Positions 1-12,620 of a stretch of DNA of 64,000 bases are shown piece by piece. The notes under the pieces are model-generated. The model saw only the letters and a list, made by a program, of their open reading frames with translations. It made no database searches and was not told where the DNA came from. Origin of the DNA: Pelodera strongyloides (Eukaryota; Nematoda; Chromadorea; Rhabditida; Rhabditidae); assembly GCA_036852015.1 (NCBI GenBank), contig JAANDG010000097.1:42501-106500 (forward strand). Reading direction: 5' to 3'. Within the stretch, counting starts at the first letter, position 1; every line of letters starts with the position of its first letter. The position numbers and the translations under genes were made by a program.

Positions 1-215
1 GTGTAGTGGATCGCTCTCTCGTCTTGATTCATCTTCTCCGATCGCGTTGCATGTTCATGCGTGTGTTGGCGCCGACGAATAATGAAGTATGGTTTACTTT
101 ATTTAATGTTTAGCCAAATAGTGCATAGTACCTGATTACTTTAACGCACTGTAGCTGTTTGAATATCATATATATATACAATCATTTAATTATTATTATC
201 TTTGTTATTTTGCAG

Positions 216-988
216 ATCTCACAAGTCCTCAAGAATGTTGCAGTCAGGAAGGCATCAACGTCCCATTTGTTTTGGAACAGGCAACAGGCTAGTTCTTTTG
301 CGCCCATAAATTTTATGATATTTATTCCCTTGTTTGATTATTTTTTTATGAGCTTTTGTGTATTTATCTAGCTAGTCCGGCATTTTGTTCCTCCCCTCCG
401 CCACTATAAAATAAAGCTTACTGTCTTGTAGATCCCGGACAAAAGTCGTGGAAGTCGTCAAAAGTCTTCGACCTTAGGGTGGAAATGCCTATGCCATTTA
501 CATTCCGTATATATAATCATAAATAAAATTAGATTCACCATTTCAATGCTTGCTCATTGCAGGTTGTCACGGTGGAACTATCTTGACGGCTTCCAATCGT
601 ATCACAGCGAGGCCTTTTATCAGGTATGTTTATTTTATATACATGTTCCTTTGTGAATAATTGTGCACTAACTCGTTCATATTTGGATCTTTAGGTGTTA
701 TCCAGTGGTGCCTTATACAGCACGAAAATTTTGTATGATTCTTATGTGCCTTGCAGAATCAACAAGCATTTGTATTTAATTCCAGATCCTACATATCCGT
801 CGAACAGTATACTGGTCTGCCACAACAAGTTGATGACGAAACAGAATATCCTGAAGTTTCTGAAAGAGAAGCCGTTATTTCGGAGCATGTCGACTACCGA
901 CTCTACGGATGGGACTTGTGGTTCTTGTGGTCAATCCAACGGTACTGGTCAAATTCAAATCCAGAAGGATCCTCTTGTTGTTGACTAA
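216..988 (+). CDS. 3' end of an unrecognised protein gene (partial)
   Basis: Four exons join with consistent phases: 216-291, 432-506, 563-623 and 757-988, ending in TAA. All introns are GT-AG; the last acceptor is TTGCAG. The joined reading contains segments such as SHLFWNRQQANPGQKSW, FDLRVEMPMPFTFRCHGGT and HLYLIPDPTYPSN, and it ends with a Thr/Ser/Gly-rich tail holding a CGSCG motif and QIQIQKDPLVVD. No start codon is evident, so the gene probably begins left of the window. I do not recognise the family. The last exon is also open in a second frame that ends in Cys-Cys, but that frame does not fit the phase chain. The first donor (CTA before gttctt) is the weakest junction. Confidence 0.45.
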
Positions 989-1579
989 GTGACTTTTAAT
1001 ATGCGGTTGTCATATATGTTATGCCTCTTTCGTTACATAATTTTTTATTTACTTCAAATAGGGTATTCGATAGTAGCATCCATATCGCTATGTATCCTGT
1101 ATGCGTGTTTTCCTAATTTTACACTCGTCGCACACGCATTGGTACCTTGTTGATTGGCACATATGTTAACTTAAAGTTCCTCTACTTAACTATGACCGTA
1201 TATTGGTATTAAATATATTTATGTTTCTATATTGCGCAGAAATATGCTCTCTTACGCGGTTTGTTTGTCTGCTGACCTTTGTTGCCTTTTAAGTATTTTT
1301 TTTAAGTCGATTTAGCTTAATTCAGTTTAAATACTGCATTGTTAATTGTTCATGTGCTATATATTGGTTATGTCTTCGTTTCCTGTTATTCGTAGTAGAT
1401 TGTTCATGAAATAAAGTTTTTTTTTTTTTTTTTTTTGTTTTTTTTGTTTTGTTATTTTTCTTTTATTTACTAATAATAATCGCGGACGGGTGCGGTCGCT
1501 TAATAAATAGTGTATTCTAAAAAACACTTTCGCTACCGTAGCCATTACAGTAGTTGCTACATAAATTCCGAAACGTGCC

Positions 1580-1655
1580 GGGCTCCGTTCCGAGTGAACG
1601 TACGTGGTACGCACTCCGGCACGCGTACCCCGTACGTTCACTCGGAACGGAGCCC
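1580..1655. repeat. Perfect 25-bp inverted repeat (hairpin)
   Basis: The left arm at 1580-1604 and the right arm at 1631-1655 are exact reverse complements around a 26-nt GC-rich loop. The block is much more GC-rich than the surrounding AT-rich DNA. It could be a small foldback element or the tip of a MITE. The rest of 989-2363 holds a long T tract (about 1419-1434) and no supported gene. Confidence 0.8.
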
Positions 1656-2363
1656 CGTGCGCTTCTCTACCAGAGTCATTAGAATTCAATCGATAATTAT
1701 TATGACCTAACTCGAATTCAAGAAAACCTAAACATCTTGGCCACATTATTTTATGTCAAAAATACCGTTTTATCCCCAGTTTTGTCACTTCATGAGCCAT
1801 AATTCCTTATCTTCTAGGCTATTTTTTTCCAAAAACGTCACCAATATAAACATAAAAAAAGGAATTGTACAGATAGTCGAACAGTCATGTGTGGGCACAC
1901 CGGACGGATAGAGCTGATAAAAGGTTTCATATAAACACTTTTTGAGTCAAACATTTTGTATGGGCAGCTTTCTCATCTTTACTCTGTATTTATTTGACAT
2001 TTATGTATAATACGTGTTATGTTGAAACGAGGCCGTACCAACAAATATTAGCTTTGACTTGCTTTGTTTCACCTCGATTGTTGTCTGGACAACGGCATTT
2101 CCTTGTATTATATGCAAATTGTGTTCCATTCTGTGTCCTTCGAGCACATACGGAAGCAGTAATATGCATACAGATATGAGAATGCAAAACCACGTGTCTT
2201 TCTGTACAAATTTTTATTGAGAACTTAGAATAAGAACAAGCTAAAATACGTATAAGTGTAAACTTTTCTTCTCCCCACATCTTACTTGCTCATTTTATTT
2301 GTTTATTATCTTTATTATTATCTGTATTATTATTTCTCCATTCTATGATATATTTTATTAGAA

Positions 2364-3189
2364 ATGGATCATCATCACCACCATCCCCCGCACCATGATC
2401 AGCACCACGGACACCACCAGGGTATGTATTGTACAGCTTGACATTATGGTTCGTGCCCTTCGATGATGATAACGATGTCTGTATGACTCATTTGGTGTTT
2501 TGCTGCCTACGTAGTAGCGGTTTATCATGTGCCTCGGTTAATCCCGAGCAATGCTACAAAACGGACCTGAGGAATGAGACGTGGTTGGCGAAACAAACTG
2601 GTCAACCCCTTTCCAATACGCTACACGCAAATTATGTACTTTATGTGCCAGTTTCGCAACCACGTGTCATACCACTTTTAAACTTCGGTATCTGCCTCTG
2701 AAAAAAACACGAACTAAAGTAAAACATTTGAGAAGTACACCACCAACACGTGAGCAGCTACGACACACCAAACGTCGTACATACCGTGGTGCATACCGAT
2801 GTGCACCATGGACAGTCACATCATCATGTTGAACCCCATCATGTACCCCACCAACAAACACATGGTTGGTTTGGTGTGATAAATATATAACATCCTCTTT
2901 CTGACCAAAGCACATCAGGAACTCTATACTTTTTCAAGCAGTATGACACGTCATTTGTGAAGCTGATCTTGGACAAATTATGTCCCATTCTGTGTCCCTT
3001 CCAATACAGATTCTCATTTTTGCTCCTTCAAAAATTTGGGATTTTTCTTTCTTATTAGCCTCTTGGACAACTTAGGAACATAGTCTGGTTAAGAAATCGT
3101 TTTATCTATTAATATATTTATCGATTTATAAAATTACTTTAGGACACCACAATATGGGACACCCACCACATCACGGACATGGATGTTAA
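2364..3189 (+). CDS. Histidine-rich 78-residue protein
   Basis: Three exons, 2364-2421, 2733-2864 and 3143-3189, join in phase 1/phase 1 to give 237 nt: 78 residues plus TAA. About 31 of 78 residues are His, in runs such as HHHHHPPHH, VHHGQSHHHVEPHH and GHHNMGHPPHHGHGC. All three exons are His-rich in the same frame, which is the main reason to believe the model. The middle acceptor is TTTGAG rather than TTTCAG. There is no signal peptide and only one Cys, the last residue. A role in binding metal ions (Zn, Cu or Ni) is an inference from composition alone. A polyadenylation-type AATAAA lies near 3378. No family is recognised, and the 5' UTR was not resolved. Confidence 0.6.
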
Positions 3190-5122
3190 GAAAATGTGCA
3201 TTTTAAATTAATTTAATTAACATCTATGCACAATTGATTGCATTTTAAATTAATCTAATTAACAAATATGCACAATTGATTTTGGTATACTTTTTTTACT
3301 TTTATGTAACCGTTTTACAGACGTTTCTGTTTGAACATTTTGTACATTCACATTTATTGTTTGTACATTTAATTCTCAATAAATTATTTAACAATCCTAT
3401 TAAAAGTAGTGATAGTGAAAGTTAAAAAATCCATTAAGTTAAATTCAAATATGACAAATCGCTGCGTGTGTTTAATGACTCATCAACTGAAGCAAACAAA
3501 CATAAACGCAACTTTTAGCCACGCAAACACGTTCAACGATTTCTGCTATGACTATGAAACACGAGCGGTACGCGCCACGAAAATATAGCGCGGCTAAGGT
3601 GGGAAGATCCTTGCGCAAAGGAAAACCTTACAGACCAGATCAAAACGGTGCGTCGGCGAAGCCTGAGCGACTTGCGCGACGAGAAGTAGGCACATTTTTT
3701 CGCCGCGCATCATCGAAGTTCACGCTTGGTCTGGCCATCATGCGTTCCACCATTGGCTTGTTTCAACACCTGGTTATAGTTTCTAGTTTCTAATTGTACA
3801 GCAGGGCACGCAAACACGCAAACAAGCATACCAGCATGTGACTTATATAAACCAAGGTTCGAAATAACATAGGGTCTACTATTATGTTTCCTTAAACTGC
3901 ACAGGGGTCTACTATTATGTTTCCTTAAACTGCACGAGTAAACAAATAAGTTCGATCACCAAAGTCAAACAAATGAACTGTCTACAAGTTAACTTTCCAA
4001 AATGAAATACCTCGTAACTATCCGACTATGAGTACAGTCGGAATAAACCATGAATGAGCTTCGGTACCGAAACCGGTTGAAGAATTCTGGGAAATATTTT
4101 GCCAACATTTATTTCCGACCGGACGCTGTATGTGTCAAATTTTGTAGAAGCGGTGCGAGCATTGTACTAACAATAAGTGTAATCATGAAAATAAGTTTTC
4201 CGTTGTAGTTTAGAGGGGTGCTCTTAACTTCCGCAAACAATTTTTTTTGGAATTATCTCGCACTAAATGACGAAAAAAGCGTGCCCCACCACATAATTCG
4301 AAGTGTGTTGGACGCTAAGAAATCGCAATAAAATTTTCATAAAATCAGTTTCTTTTTCGGCATGCCAATGTTTTTCTACATGCATAAGTTGGGTATCTTT
4401 ATGATTGTTTGTTTAAAATGAAGATAAACAAACATTTTGTCTTTAAAAATCGACGAACTTTTGCATAGAAGTCTCAACACGAATCAAAGTACGTGAACTT
4501 ATTGAAAGATTATTTTTCTCTGTAAATTTGCTCCTTGTACTACTATTTGTATTGGCTCGCTAATGTAAACAGAAATCGGTCTTTTTGTGAGATTTTATTC
4601 TGTTAATTTGAATTCCGACTGAACAGAGTAGATATACTTCAGATTTTTTATATCGGCTATCAGCAGGTTACCGTAGCCATTTCCTAATGATTTATATAAT
4701 TTATATTCTACAAGATGTAAAGTTACTGTAAGTAATTGTAATTCTCGTATCTTGTTTTCAGCTATCAACAGTCAACATAAGTTCAAGTTTTTTCAGTTTG
4801 TCAACATGCAGATATTTTGCATGGTTTAATTTTATGGTCAATTTATTGGTGCAGGGGATAAAAATTCCCAAACTGAGCTATTTGACAAATGCCTATTTAT
4901 TTCATATTTCATATTTTCACGTTCCGCGTTATTTGGCGAAAAACCGGTGGTAATCCGTATAGACCCCCAATAAAAACAGATTTCCAAACATTCAATATCC
5001 CTCTAAATTGCCACTCAATTTTTGTCGAAATAAATACATGTATTTGCACTTTGTTTTATGATCAAGTGAATAAATGGAATGCAGTTGTCCAACATACGTT
5101 TCAAAAACCGCCTGCCATTTTC

Positions 5123-5313
5123 TTTAAAGCTAAATGCCGGCCGGTTTCTGAAACTCATCGAGTACACTATCATTCATATGCTGCCTATGCAGCTTATGCA
5201 AATGAACATGAATTAGAATAAAAAATTGAGTTAAATTCGAGTAATTTAGCATAAATACTTAAGAATTCAGTTGTCCACGATGCGTTTCAAAAACTGGCCG
5301 GTATTGCGCTTTA
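5123..5313. repeat. MITE family A, copy 1 (degenerate)
   Basis: About 190 bp with terminal inverted repeats of the form TTTAAAGCGAAATACCGGCC followed by GGTTTTTGAAACGCATCG. Here the left end is altered (TTTAAAGCTAAATGCCGG). The interior carries the family core words GCTTATGCAAATGAACAT and TAGAATAAAAAATTGAG. There is no coding capacity. Confidence 0.8.
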
Positions 5314-6261
5314 TACATCTTGTGGAACTATGTTAATGTTTTGAGGCTAACGGTCACGCTTGCAATAATATGTATAACACATCGGTTTTCGCCTAACTGT
5401 TGCTTTTTATTTCATTGTTGACTAAATTTAGACCGATATCAACTGTGGATTTTTGAAACGTATTTGCATTTCGATATGTTGTATGCAATTGAATATAAAA
5501 TGTTAGGCTAGAAATTCGCGCAGTAGCGCCCAGCTATTTGCACCACTACATATAAATACCTCATCCCGCATAAGTTTCAAAAACAGGCTATTATATGCCG
5601 CTTTATGATAATTTTGGTTTTTTTTCGGGGAACCAACACGGAAGTGACAAAAGTCGTTAATGGTGTGTCTTTAATCTTTGTCTGAAACATACAATGTGTT
5701 CAGTTCCAGGACTAACGAATGAAAATACAAAATACTTGCAGCGTGGGTATTTTTCCTCCGAGGCTAGATCATTTTATTGTTTTATTTCATACCTGCTTCT
5801 TTCAAGTTTCACACATTCAAACCTCAAACGGCACTCATTAGTGGGTTACTCTATTACCATTTGCAGCACATCATGCCTTATTTTCTTTTGTAAATTACAA
5901 AAAAAATTTAAAAACTACCTACGTCATAGTTTGTAAATCCGTTTCTTCGCAGTTCGGTTGATATATGTCGGGCTGAAATAAATTTTATAATCATCTTTCC
6001 CTGCCTAAGCATACCGTCATCGCACTGTTGAGACCCAACGGAGGCAAGGTCCTCGTACGCGAAGGGTCGAAGGGGGCTTACCATATTTATGCATGCTATA
6101 TTCATGTTTTCTTCAATTTATAGTATAGATAGAGTAGGCTTGGAGTTGACCTGTTGGATAACACTAAAACGTAATTGTTTGGAAACTCCCCCGAAATCTG
6201 TTATTTTACTCATTCATGTTTACATTTGCTTGATGGACTCCCCCAGATGATCATTATAGTT

Positions 6262-6365
6262 CCATTACATCTCTCTCACATCTCTCTCTATCTTTTATCC
6301 CATTCTCTCTCTCTCTCCCAGGTGCGCTCACTCTCTTCTCCCCTTATCTCTATCTCTCTCTAACT
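6262..6365. repeat. CT-rich microsatellite
   Basis: Repeated CTCTCT blocks with interruptions; the bottom strand reads as GA repeats. Low-complexity sequence with no other feature. Confidence 0.8.
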
Positions 6366-6923
6366 GTCCCTCCTCTAACTCCTCTCTCTGCATAGATTGG
6401 TCTCAAAATGGTCTCATGAAAGAAGGAAATACGTCTGGTTCGTACTGTAGCACTGCTACATCCGACTCAAGCCTTCCGTCTATAAAAGTGAAACTTCAAA
6501 GAGCGATGTACATCTCTTTTGATTGAAGTTAAATTCACGAAGATGAGCAGTATGTATCCGATAATAACCTAAACTCTAAACTGCTTATGAGAATAGATAC
6601 AAACTTCGCGTCTGCTCGATTTCCTACAAAAGATCTGCAAACTGAAAACTGCTTATCGAAAGATAATGATTTTTGCTTTCCTGATCTTTCACTTTCTAAA
6701 GTTATCTCTCCGTTTCCCGGTCACTATTTTCTGTTGGTCAACATGTCAGTCTACTGTCTACGGCAACTTTAAAAGTTGGCAAATGGAATCTCATTTTTAT
6801 TTCGAACAGCAGGCTAGAATTTCTGCTGCATTGGTGGCACTATATTCGTGTAATTATATTTATTGAAGCGCAATCATTTTGCCATGTTTGATTTTTTCTG
6901 CATCAATAACTCAACGTGTTTTC

Positions 6924-7084
6924 TTTAAAGCGAAATGCTAGCCCCTTTGGAAAATTTGCATATGATAAGCAAATCCTATGTAAATTTGTACGATCGTCCA
7001 CGGCAATCGTACAAAATTAGCATAGGATACATAGGATTTGCTTATCATATGCAAATTTTCCAAAGGAGCTAGCATTTCGCTTTA
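6924..7084. repeat. Nearly perfect palindromic MITE
   Basis: About 160 bp that is almost one continuous inverted repeat. Both ends read TTTAAAGCGAAATGCTAGC, with inner arms CATATGATAAGCAAATCCTA and their complement around a short GATCGTCCACGG centre. The outermost nine bases match family A but the inside is unrelated, so this is a distinct subfamily sharing the same tip. Confidence 0.85.
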
Positions 7085-7523
7085 ACACCAATAGTAATTT
7101 TCTCATTTCTTTCAGAACGGTATTTTTTATGCAGTGCTGAAGCTCTTGTAATTCGATCGATATGCAGCTTTTAGTACCAATTAAAAAATCACACAATGAA
7201 TGCACATCGCACAAACAAACGTTTACATACCACCAAATACATATATTATGAATTACGTAATGTGATCAATGATTTACTGTGATCAAAAATTGCATACAAA
7301 ACGTGACTGCGCACAGTAATCCCATTTTGTATGCAATTTGTTGCCCTCGTGAACGTAAGCGACCGTATGATCTGCTATGGATTTGCATATATTATCAATC
7401 GTGATATTTTTTTTTCCAAAAAATGGCTTGTTCCTGTAGTAGACCCCAGTCATGTTGTTGGGAAATTTCATGAATCCACGTTTTCAAAGCTATTGATTAT
7501 TTCGACGTCGTTCCACTAACGTC

Positions 7524-7712
7524 TTAAAGCGAAATACTGGCCGGTTTTTGCAACGCATCGGGTACACCAGCATTATTGTGCAGCTTAAGCAAAAGAACAT
7601 AAATTATAATAAAAAATCGAGCTAAATTCGAGCAACGTACGTAAGAATACATATACGTAAGAATTCAGTTATCCGCGATGCGTTTCAAAAATCGGCCGGT
7701 ATTTCGCTTTAA
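7524..7712. repeat. MITE family A, copy 2
   Basis: TIRs TTAAAGCGAAATACTGGCCG and CGGCCGGTATTTCGCTTTAA flank the family core (GCTTAAGCAAAAGAACAT, AAAAAATCGAGCTAAATTCG). It sits about 170 bp upstream of the start codon of the IL-17-like gene, so it may lie in the promoter or 5' UTR. Confidence 0.85.
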
Positions 7713-7881
7713 GGTGACAGCTTTGTACGAATTCTACTCAAAATTTCACTTGTTTTATTCTTTCAGTCCGTTTGGATAGGTTTCTGACTATGAGATTCGC
7801 ATGTGCACGTATCTGCACGTCTTAGCATTATATTAATTATATCCTAAGGATTTATTAATTTAGAGAAATCCAATATCAGTA

Positions 7882-10800
7882 ATGTTTCTTCTATTATTTT
7901 TATCTATAATATTCGCAACCGTCGTCGCACAAACGCCATCTCCGACAACGTTGGATTTGTTGAAGGTATGGTTGAGCGCACTGAGAAAGTAGACCAAGAA
8001 GAGAAATAGATAAATTGATCATCATCTATTAGATAGGCAATAGTGAAGGGAGAAGACATATTTGTTTATACTGAGGACCATGGGTTTTTATTATAATAAA
8101 AAAATATGAATTATAATAAAAACATTTTCGCACCCTTGGATCTGTTTAAAACATGTCATGTCCAAATAATTTCCAATTATCAAATCCCTCAATTTTATCG
8201 GAAGGTATGTGTAAGCGGTGCAGCATCTGCAATTGTAACTAATTGCTAATTATCTCTTTTTATAATTAACCTAATTTCTGTTTGTATTTCAGTGTCCGTG
8301 TGTAATGACATCAAATCAGACGGGATGTATGCCGTATGATTCTCGATTTCAGGTTTGTTTTGTTGAATGAAAAAGTTGCGGTGTAGTACTTCAGGACACT
8401 ACTCGGTTATCAGTGTCCTGCTTATCGCCGGGATTTGAACTCTCGTCGACTTGGTAGTGCAAGAAGGTTGGCACTGCTCCAATAGGGGTAGGACTTACAA
8501 GTAGTTGTTTTCTTTAGGCGTTCACCCTTGAAGAGGCGATGGCTTCTTTTCCGGACCTCACAATTCCCAAGAACGAAACTGATGCAGGTGAACCGCTGGA
8601 GGTAACCCTTTGAAGGTTAAACCTAATTGGAACATAATTGGAACATATGTATTGTAGGCACAGAGCTAACCATTAGACGTATATTATGAGAAAGTAACAC
8701 CCTAGTGTTCGCTCGTGAGTCTGCACTATAGTTTGTTGCAGGAATGATTAATACATAGCATACATATATAGTTCAGTACAGATCATGGGAGAATGAACCA
8801 TACAAAATCGTACCTGAACTTCTGAACTTCTGAACTTCTTTATTTTCAATTTGGACGCTAACATCACCAGCCAGTTAGATAATTAAACACATAAACTAAT
8901 TGCCCCTTGCACAATTTGCTTTTCTTAGGCTCCATGTGACACTCCAGAATGTCAAAGATGCCAGGAGGAGCTGAAACGCAAATTGGAAGAGGTCATTTTT
9001 GTTTTCATTTTAGTATTTCTTAAACTACCGTGTAGCAAAGCTTTATCAAAAAATCTACGTCACCTTGTCTTATACCAGTTCAGCGAAACGTATGTTGTAT
9101 GCATATACTGTCTGGTGAGTTGCAAAAGTAACTAAAGAAAGGTTCTTTGGTCGAGTGTTCCCCTACCTATTTTAAAATTTAACGTTCTTTATAACCTTTT
9201 TACATATTTTTAATGTTACTTTCAGATTGGTGTTCTCATGAAATCGGTAATTCATCAAAATTAGTTCCTTATTTAGCTTTCCGCTTTCTTTGTCATTTCT
9301 TATTATTTTTGATCTGCTTTGCCTGCCTTGGGAAAAATAGCTTTTTTTTTCATTTTATATTTTCATAAGTTGAATCACTCCTTCGTTTTAGTGCTAGATG
9401 TTATTTTTTCTTTTTATGGTACAGTGGTTTCTTGCTAAAGGATTGAACATCAATACGATACGATACGTGATTTGTGAAACATACTGGACGCCTGCATTTT
9501 CATGTTTTTTATGCAACTTGCACAGTGCACAGAATTGCACTGACGGGGGCTTGAATTCCCTATAATAAAGAACTGCCGTTGTCCAGCATAAGTTTTCACA
9601 AACCACGTGTCATACCGTTTTAAAGCACAAAAGTTTATGGTGACCTGTCCACCCTCAGAGAGCCTGTGGGTCTGGTCCCAGGACGAAGCATATACATAAA
9701 CACTAAACTATACGCTGAATGTTTCTTTTATTTTAGCGTTAGCTATTATTTGTTGATTTCATGGTTTGGCTAATTAGCAGCTGTAATTACCAATTACAGG
9801 TCGGATTAGTGGCTACTCCATCAATGCCGACTGTGGATCAGATCACGGACACAACTGCAATGAATATGACATATTGTCCAAAATATCGATTCACCAAGCA
9901 TGATAAGGGAATCAGAAAGTATGGAGAGAAAGTAGGTCATAGTCATATCAAGTACGCTGACAATGAGTTTACTAATTCAATCTTGCCCTTGTGAGATGCC
10001 AAGTTAATGTTAGACATACTGACACACTACCATCTTCTGATCGATCGGCAAATAATCTGCACGTATTCACCGCAACGAAACGAATCTTTACTGCGACGAT
10101 AAATACGATACGAACCTTTATTGCGACGATAAACAAGGCTGACTGCTTTGCATAATAACAACTAGGAAGAAGCGTAGGAGTCAAGGGTAAATGATTCCCT
10201 GATCTCCATATTGCGCCTTTTTCTCCCGAAATCAGTTCTCATACCTCCTGCCGCTGGGAATGTTTCCGCTTCCAACGATGGGAACAGCCCGGGACTCTGC
10301 GACCTCAGTTTATTTTCATTGTAGGAGCAGCACGACGACGACGATGATGATGATGATGATTCGGATGACTCCGACGAGGACAAAAGAAGGAAGAAGTCGA
10401 GTAAGTGACCAGTTCGAAGCAAATATTTTGCTTATAAAGATATTGGTAACATATATAAGCAAGTTATAAGGATACTGGAACATCAAAGAAACGAACAGTT
10501 GTTAGAAGAAGGCACTGCCCTAGTCTCGATTAGTTCATTTGTAAAAAGACACTGTGTAAGTCGCTAACATGCGGCCCTTGAAAACTCTTTGAAAACGACC
10601 ACTACGGAATGACGGCACTTACTATTATATATTTAGGGCATAACGAGCGCCACAGACATATTCATGGTAAACTGTAGTTAGGGATAAATACTAGAGCTTA
10701 TTGCTAGATTTTTTTGTAGCATTAGTTCGTTCGATTGTATGTTTGCTTGGTCGTCTTATAGTACCAGAATAAAATGAAAACTAAATTGTGTTTTTTCGTA

Positions 10801-12620
10801 AAACACGAAAACTTTCAGAAAAACACCATAAAAGGAGAGGCAATCATGATGACGGTATTTGAATTCAAACTTTTGTTGTCTGGGATTTGTGACTGTTTTT
10901 CTTTGAGTTGCTTTTTGTTTATTGTGCATATTTTGGTTAGGGTATTATTGGTTTGTATTGGTTTCCGCATATTTTAGCGCATGGAAGAATTTGTGGCATG
11001 TCTTGAAGTGCACTTGGTATACTGTAGAAGAACATCTGCTAGCTTATCATTGGGATGCAACTGAGATAACCTATCTATTGTCACCTGACGTGGACGTCGT
11101 CTGTTGACGTCGTGGAACTCGTCGCTACTGCTCAGGACCTCTGCGGAACATGTCATAAGCAAACCTTGAAATTGCACGCCGCCCTTGAAGCGTAAAAAAA
11201 AAAACAAAAAAAAATCTACTGTAACGTTAAACAAATGATTCGTTACAGTTTCTGACCGCAAGAGAAAGAGAAGGCAGGCAGCTCCACCAGCCACTACAAT
11301 GCAAGGAAACACCAATGTGCTAGGTAATTAAAGGGATCTGAAATATGTTTATTATTACTTTTTTATATCAATAGCGTTATTATGGGGTACAAAATTCGAC
11401 GATACGTAGTAGACTCATCGCGTGGATTATAGAGCGTTTGCAAGAAAATTGTGTATAAAAAAAGTGAACTACACAGGTACACAATGTAATGTTCATTGCC
11501 AAAAATGAACACATATTCAGTGAATATTGTTTTCGAGTTTCTTGTGCTTTACACATATTGCGCGCGTTTGAAATCGCTGAAGTTTTTAGAACTGCTCAGC
11601 AAAATGCAAGCAATGGCAGTAGTAACGATTACTTGATAAAGTAATATTAATAACTATATTATGAGTAAATCAATTATATCTTCTAGGAACGCGGTACCCG
11701 CTTTCCTGTACCACAAAGGGAGTTTCAACTGATTCGTCCGGCTATCTGTCCCTCTGTAGCAGTTGTTGGGTATGGAGGAAATTGCCCGATAATTACAGTC
11801 CACAATATATCAATGAGCTTGTCTGTGATGATGCTGACAACGCATGCTTATCTGGTAATTTTTCGGAATAATTGATTTCTAGCCTCATTTTCTTTATTTG
11901 TGTAGTTTTATAAAGCACACATAAAAGAAAAGTCTGCATATTTTGTTCAGAGGCCGGATCCACCAACAAACACCCAGAGTGAGAGTTAGACATATTTTGG
12001 GTGCTTGTGTACCAGCTCCTTTGGGCTGATAAACTAGAAACAGTTTTGCCGTAAAATGTAGCCAGGTTTATGAACCGTTGGGTGTTACACCACTACGAAT
12101 CTATTCTAATTTATCTCAATATCAGGATATGCAACTTGTGGTGTTGGCCACCGTACCATGGACGTGATCAGGGACGATGGGAGCGGGGTGAAGACTACGG
12201 TAGCCCTCACGGCCGGGACCTACTGTGAATGCAAAGTTTTGGTGAGAAATCTCGGCTTTCACAAAAATACATCAATATATTGAGAACCTGACGAACCGAC
12301 GAACTATTTATTACGAAATATCTCAAATGTTTGAGCATTAAGGCCGCCTTTAGCCAATTTGTTTTGAGTGGGTTCGATTCCCGCCCCACCGAAACCCCAA
12401 TTTTTCGTTTGCAAACAAAACTATTACGAATAGGTTGTACTGATAGAGTAAATACAATTTATTAGTGAATTTTAGGTGGTTGCTTACACCTTTATCATCC
12501 GTACATACTGTAATCCTCATTTTGCAGGCCACCTCAGCAATAACCTCGCTGGTAACTGGTGCTGGTGTGAGTTCATCCTTGCCAGCCCTTACCCTTACCT
12601 CGCCCGCACCGGGAAAGTAA
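7882..12620 (+). CDS. Secreted pro-protein with C-terminal IL-17-like cysteine domain
   Basis: Twelve exons: 7882-7965, 8293-8352, 8518-8601, 8929-8991, 9079-9114, 9226-9246, 9800-9931, 10325-10400, 11249-11323, 11687-11854, 12126-12241, 12528-12620. They sum to 1008 nt (335 residues) with every phase matching. Residues 1-17 are a signal peptide (MFLLLFLSIIFATVVAQ). A Cys-containing pro-region follows, then nine Asp in a row, then RKRKRRQ at about 189-195, a good furin-type cleavage site. The last part (about 211-305) has LCSSCWVWRKLPDNY, INELVCDDADNACLSG, YATCGVGH and ends AGTYCECKV. This spacing resembles the IL-17 cystine-knot fold known from animals including nematodes. That is a family-level inference; another cystine-knot growth factor is possible. 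If cleaved, it would be an extracellular ligand. Exon 12 is less certain than the others, because its other frame stays open to 12868. Confidence 0.75.
11115..11195 (+). repeat. Repeat family B, copy 1
   Basis: Carries the family word CTGCGGAACATGTCATAAGC followed by a CCCTTGAAGCGTAAAA end. It lies in an intron of the IL-17-like gene just upstream of the furin-site exon. Seven copies or fragments of this family occur in the window, all in the same orientation. Confidence 0.8.
12365..12396 (+). repeat. tRNA T-arm-like remnant
   Basis: GTGGGTTCGATTCCCGC forms a tRNA T-arm with a B-box (GGTTCGATTCC), followed by CCACCG. No acceptor-stem partner or A-box is found upstream at the right distance, so it is not a tRNA gene. 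It is probably the end of a tRNA-derived SINE, within the last intron of the IL-17-like gene. Confidence 0.5.

Larger units (their letters stand above)
3190..7881. other. Intergenic repeat-rich region without a supported gene
   Basis: AT-rich DNA between the His-rich gene and the IL-17-like gene. It holds MITE-like copies at 5123-5313, 6924-7084 and 7524-7712, a CT-rich microsatellite near 6262-6365, and a short direct duplication at 3867-3934 (GGGTCTACTATTATGTTTCC twice). The open frames here (for example 4889-5221) run across the repeats and show no exon structure or family signature. Confidence 0.6.

Noticed and set aside
1357..1746. Minus-strand frame over the 25-bp inverted repeat.
   Set aside because: It contains a poly-Lys run from a T tract and palindromic DNA; no exon features.
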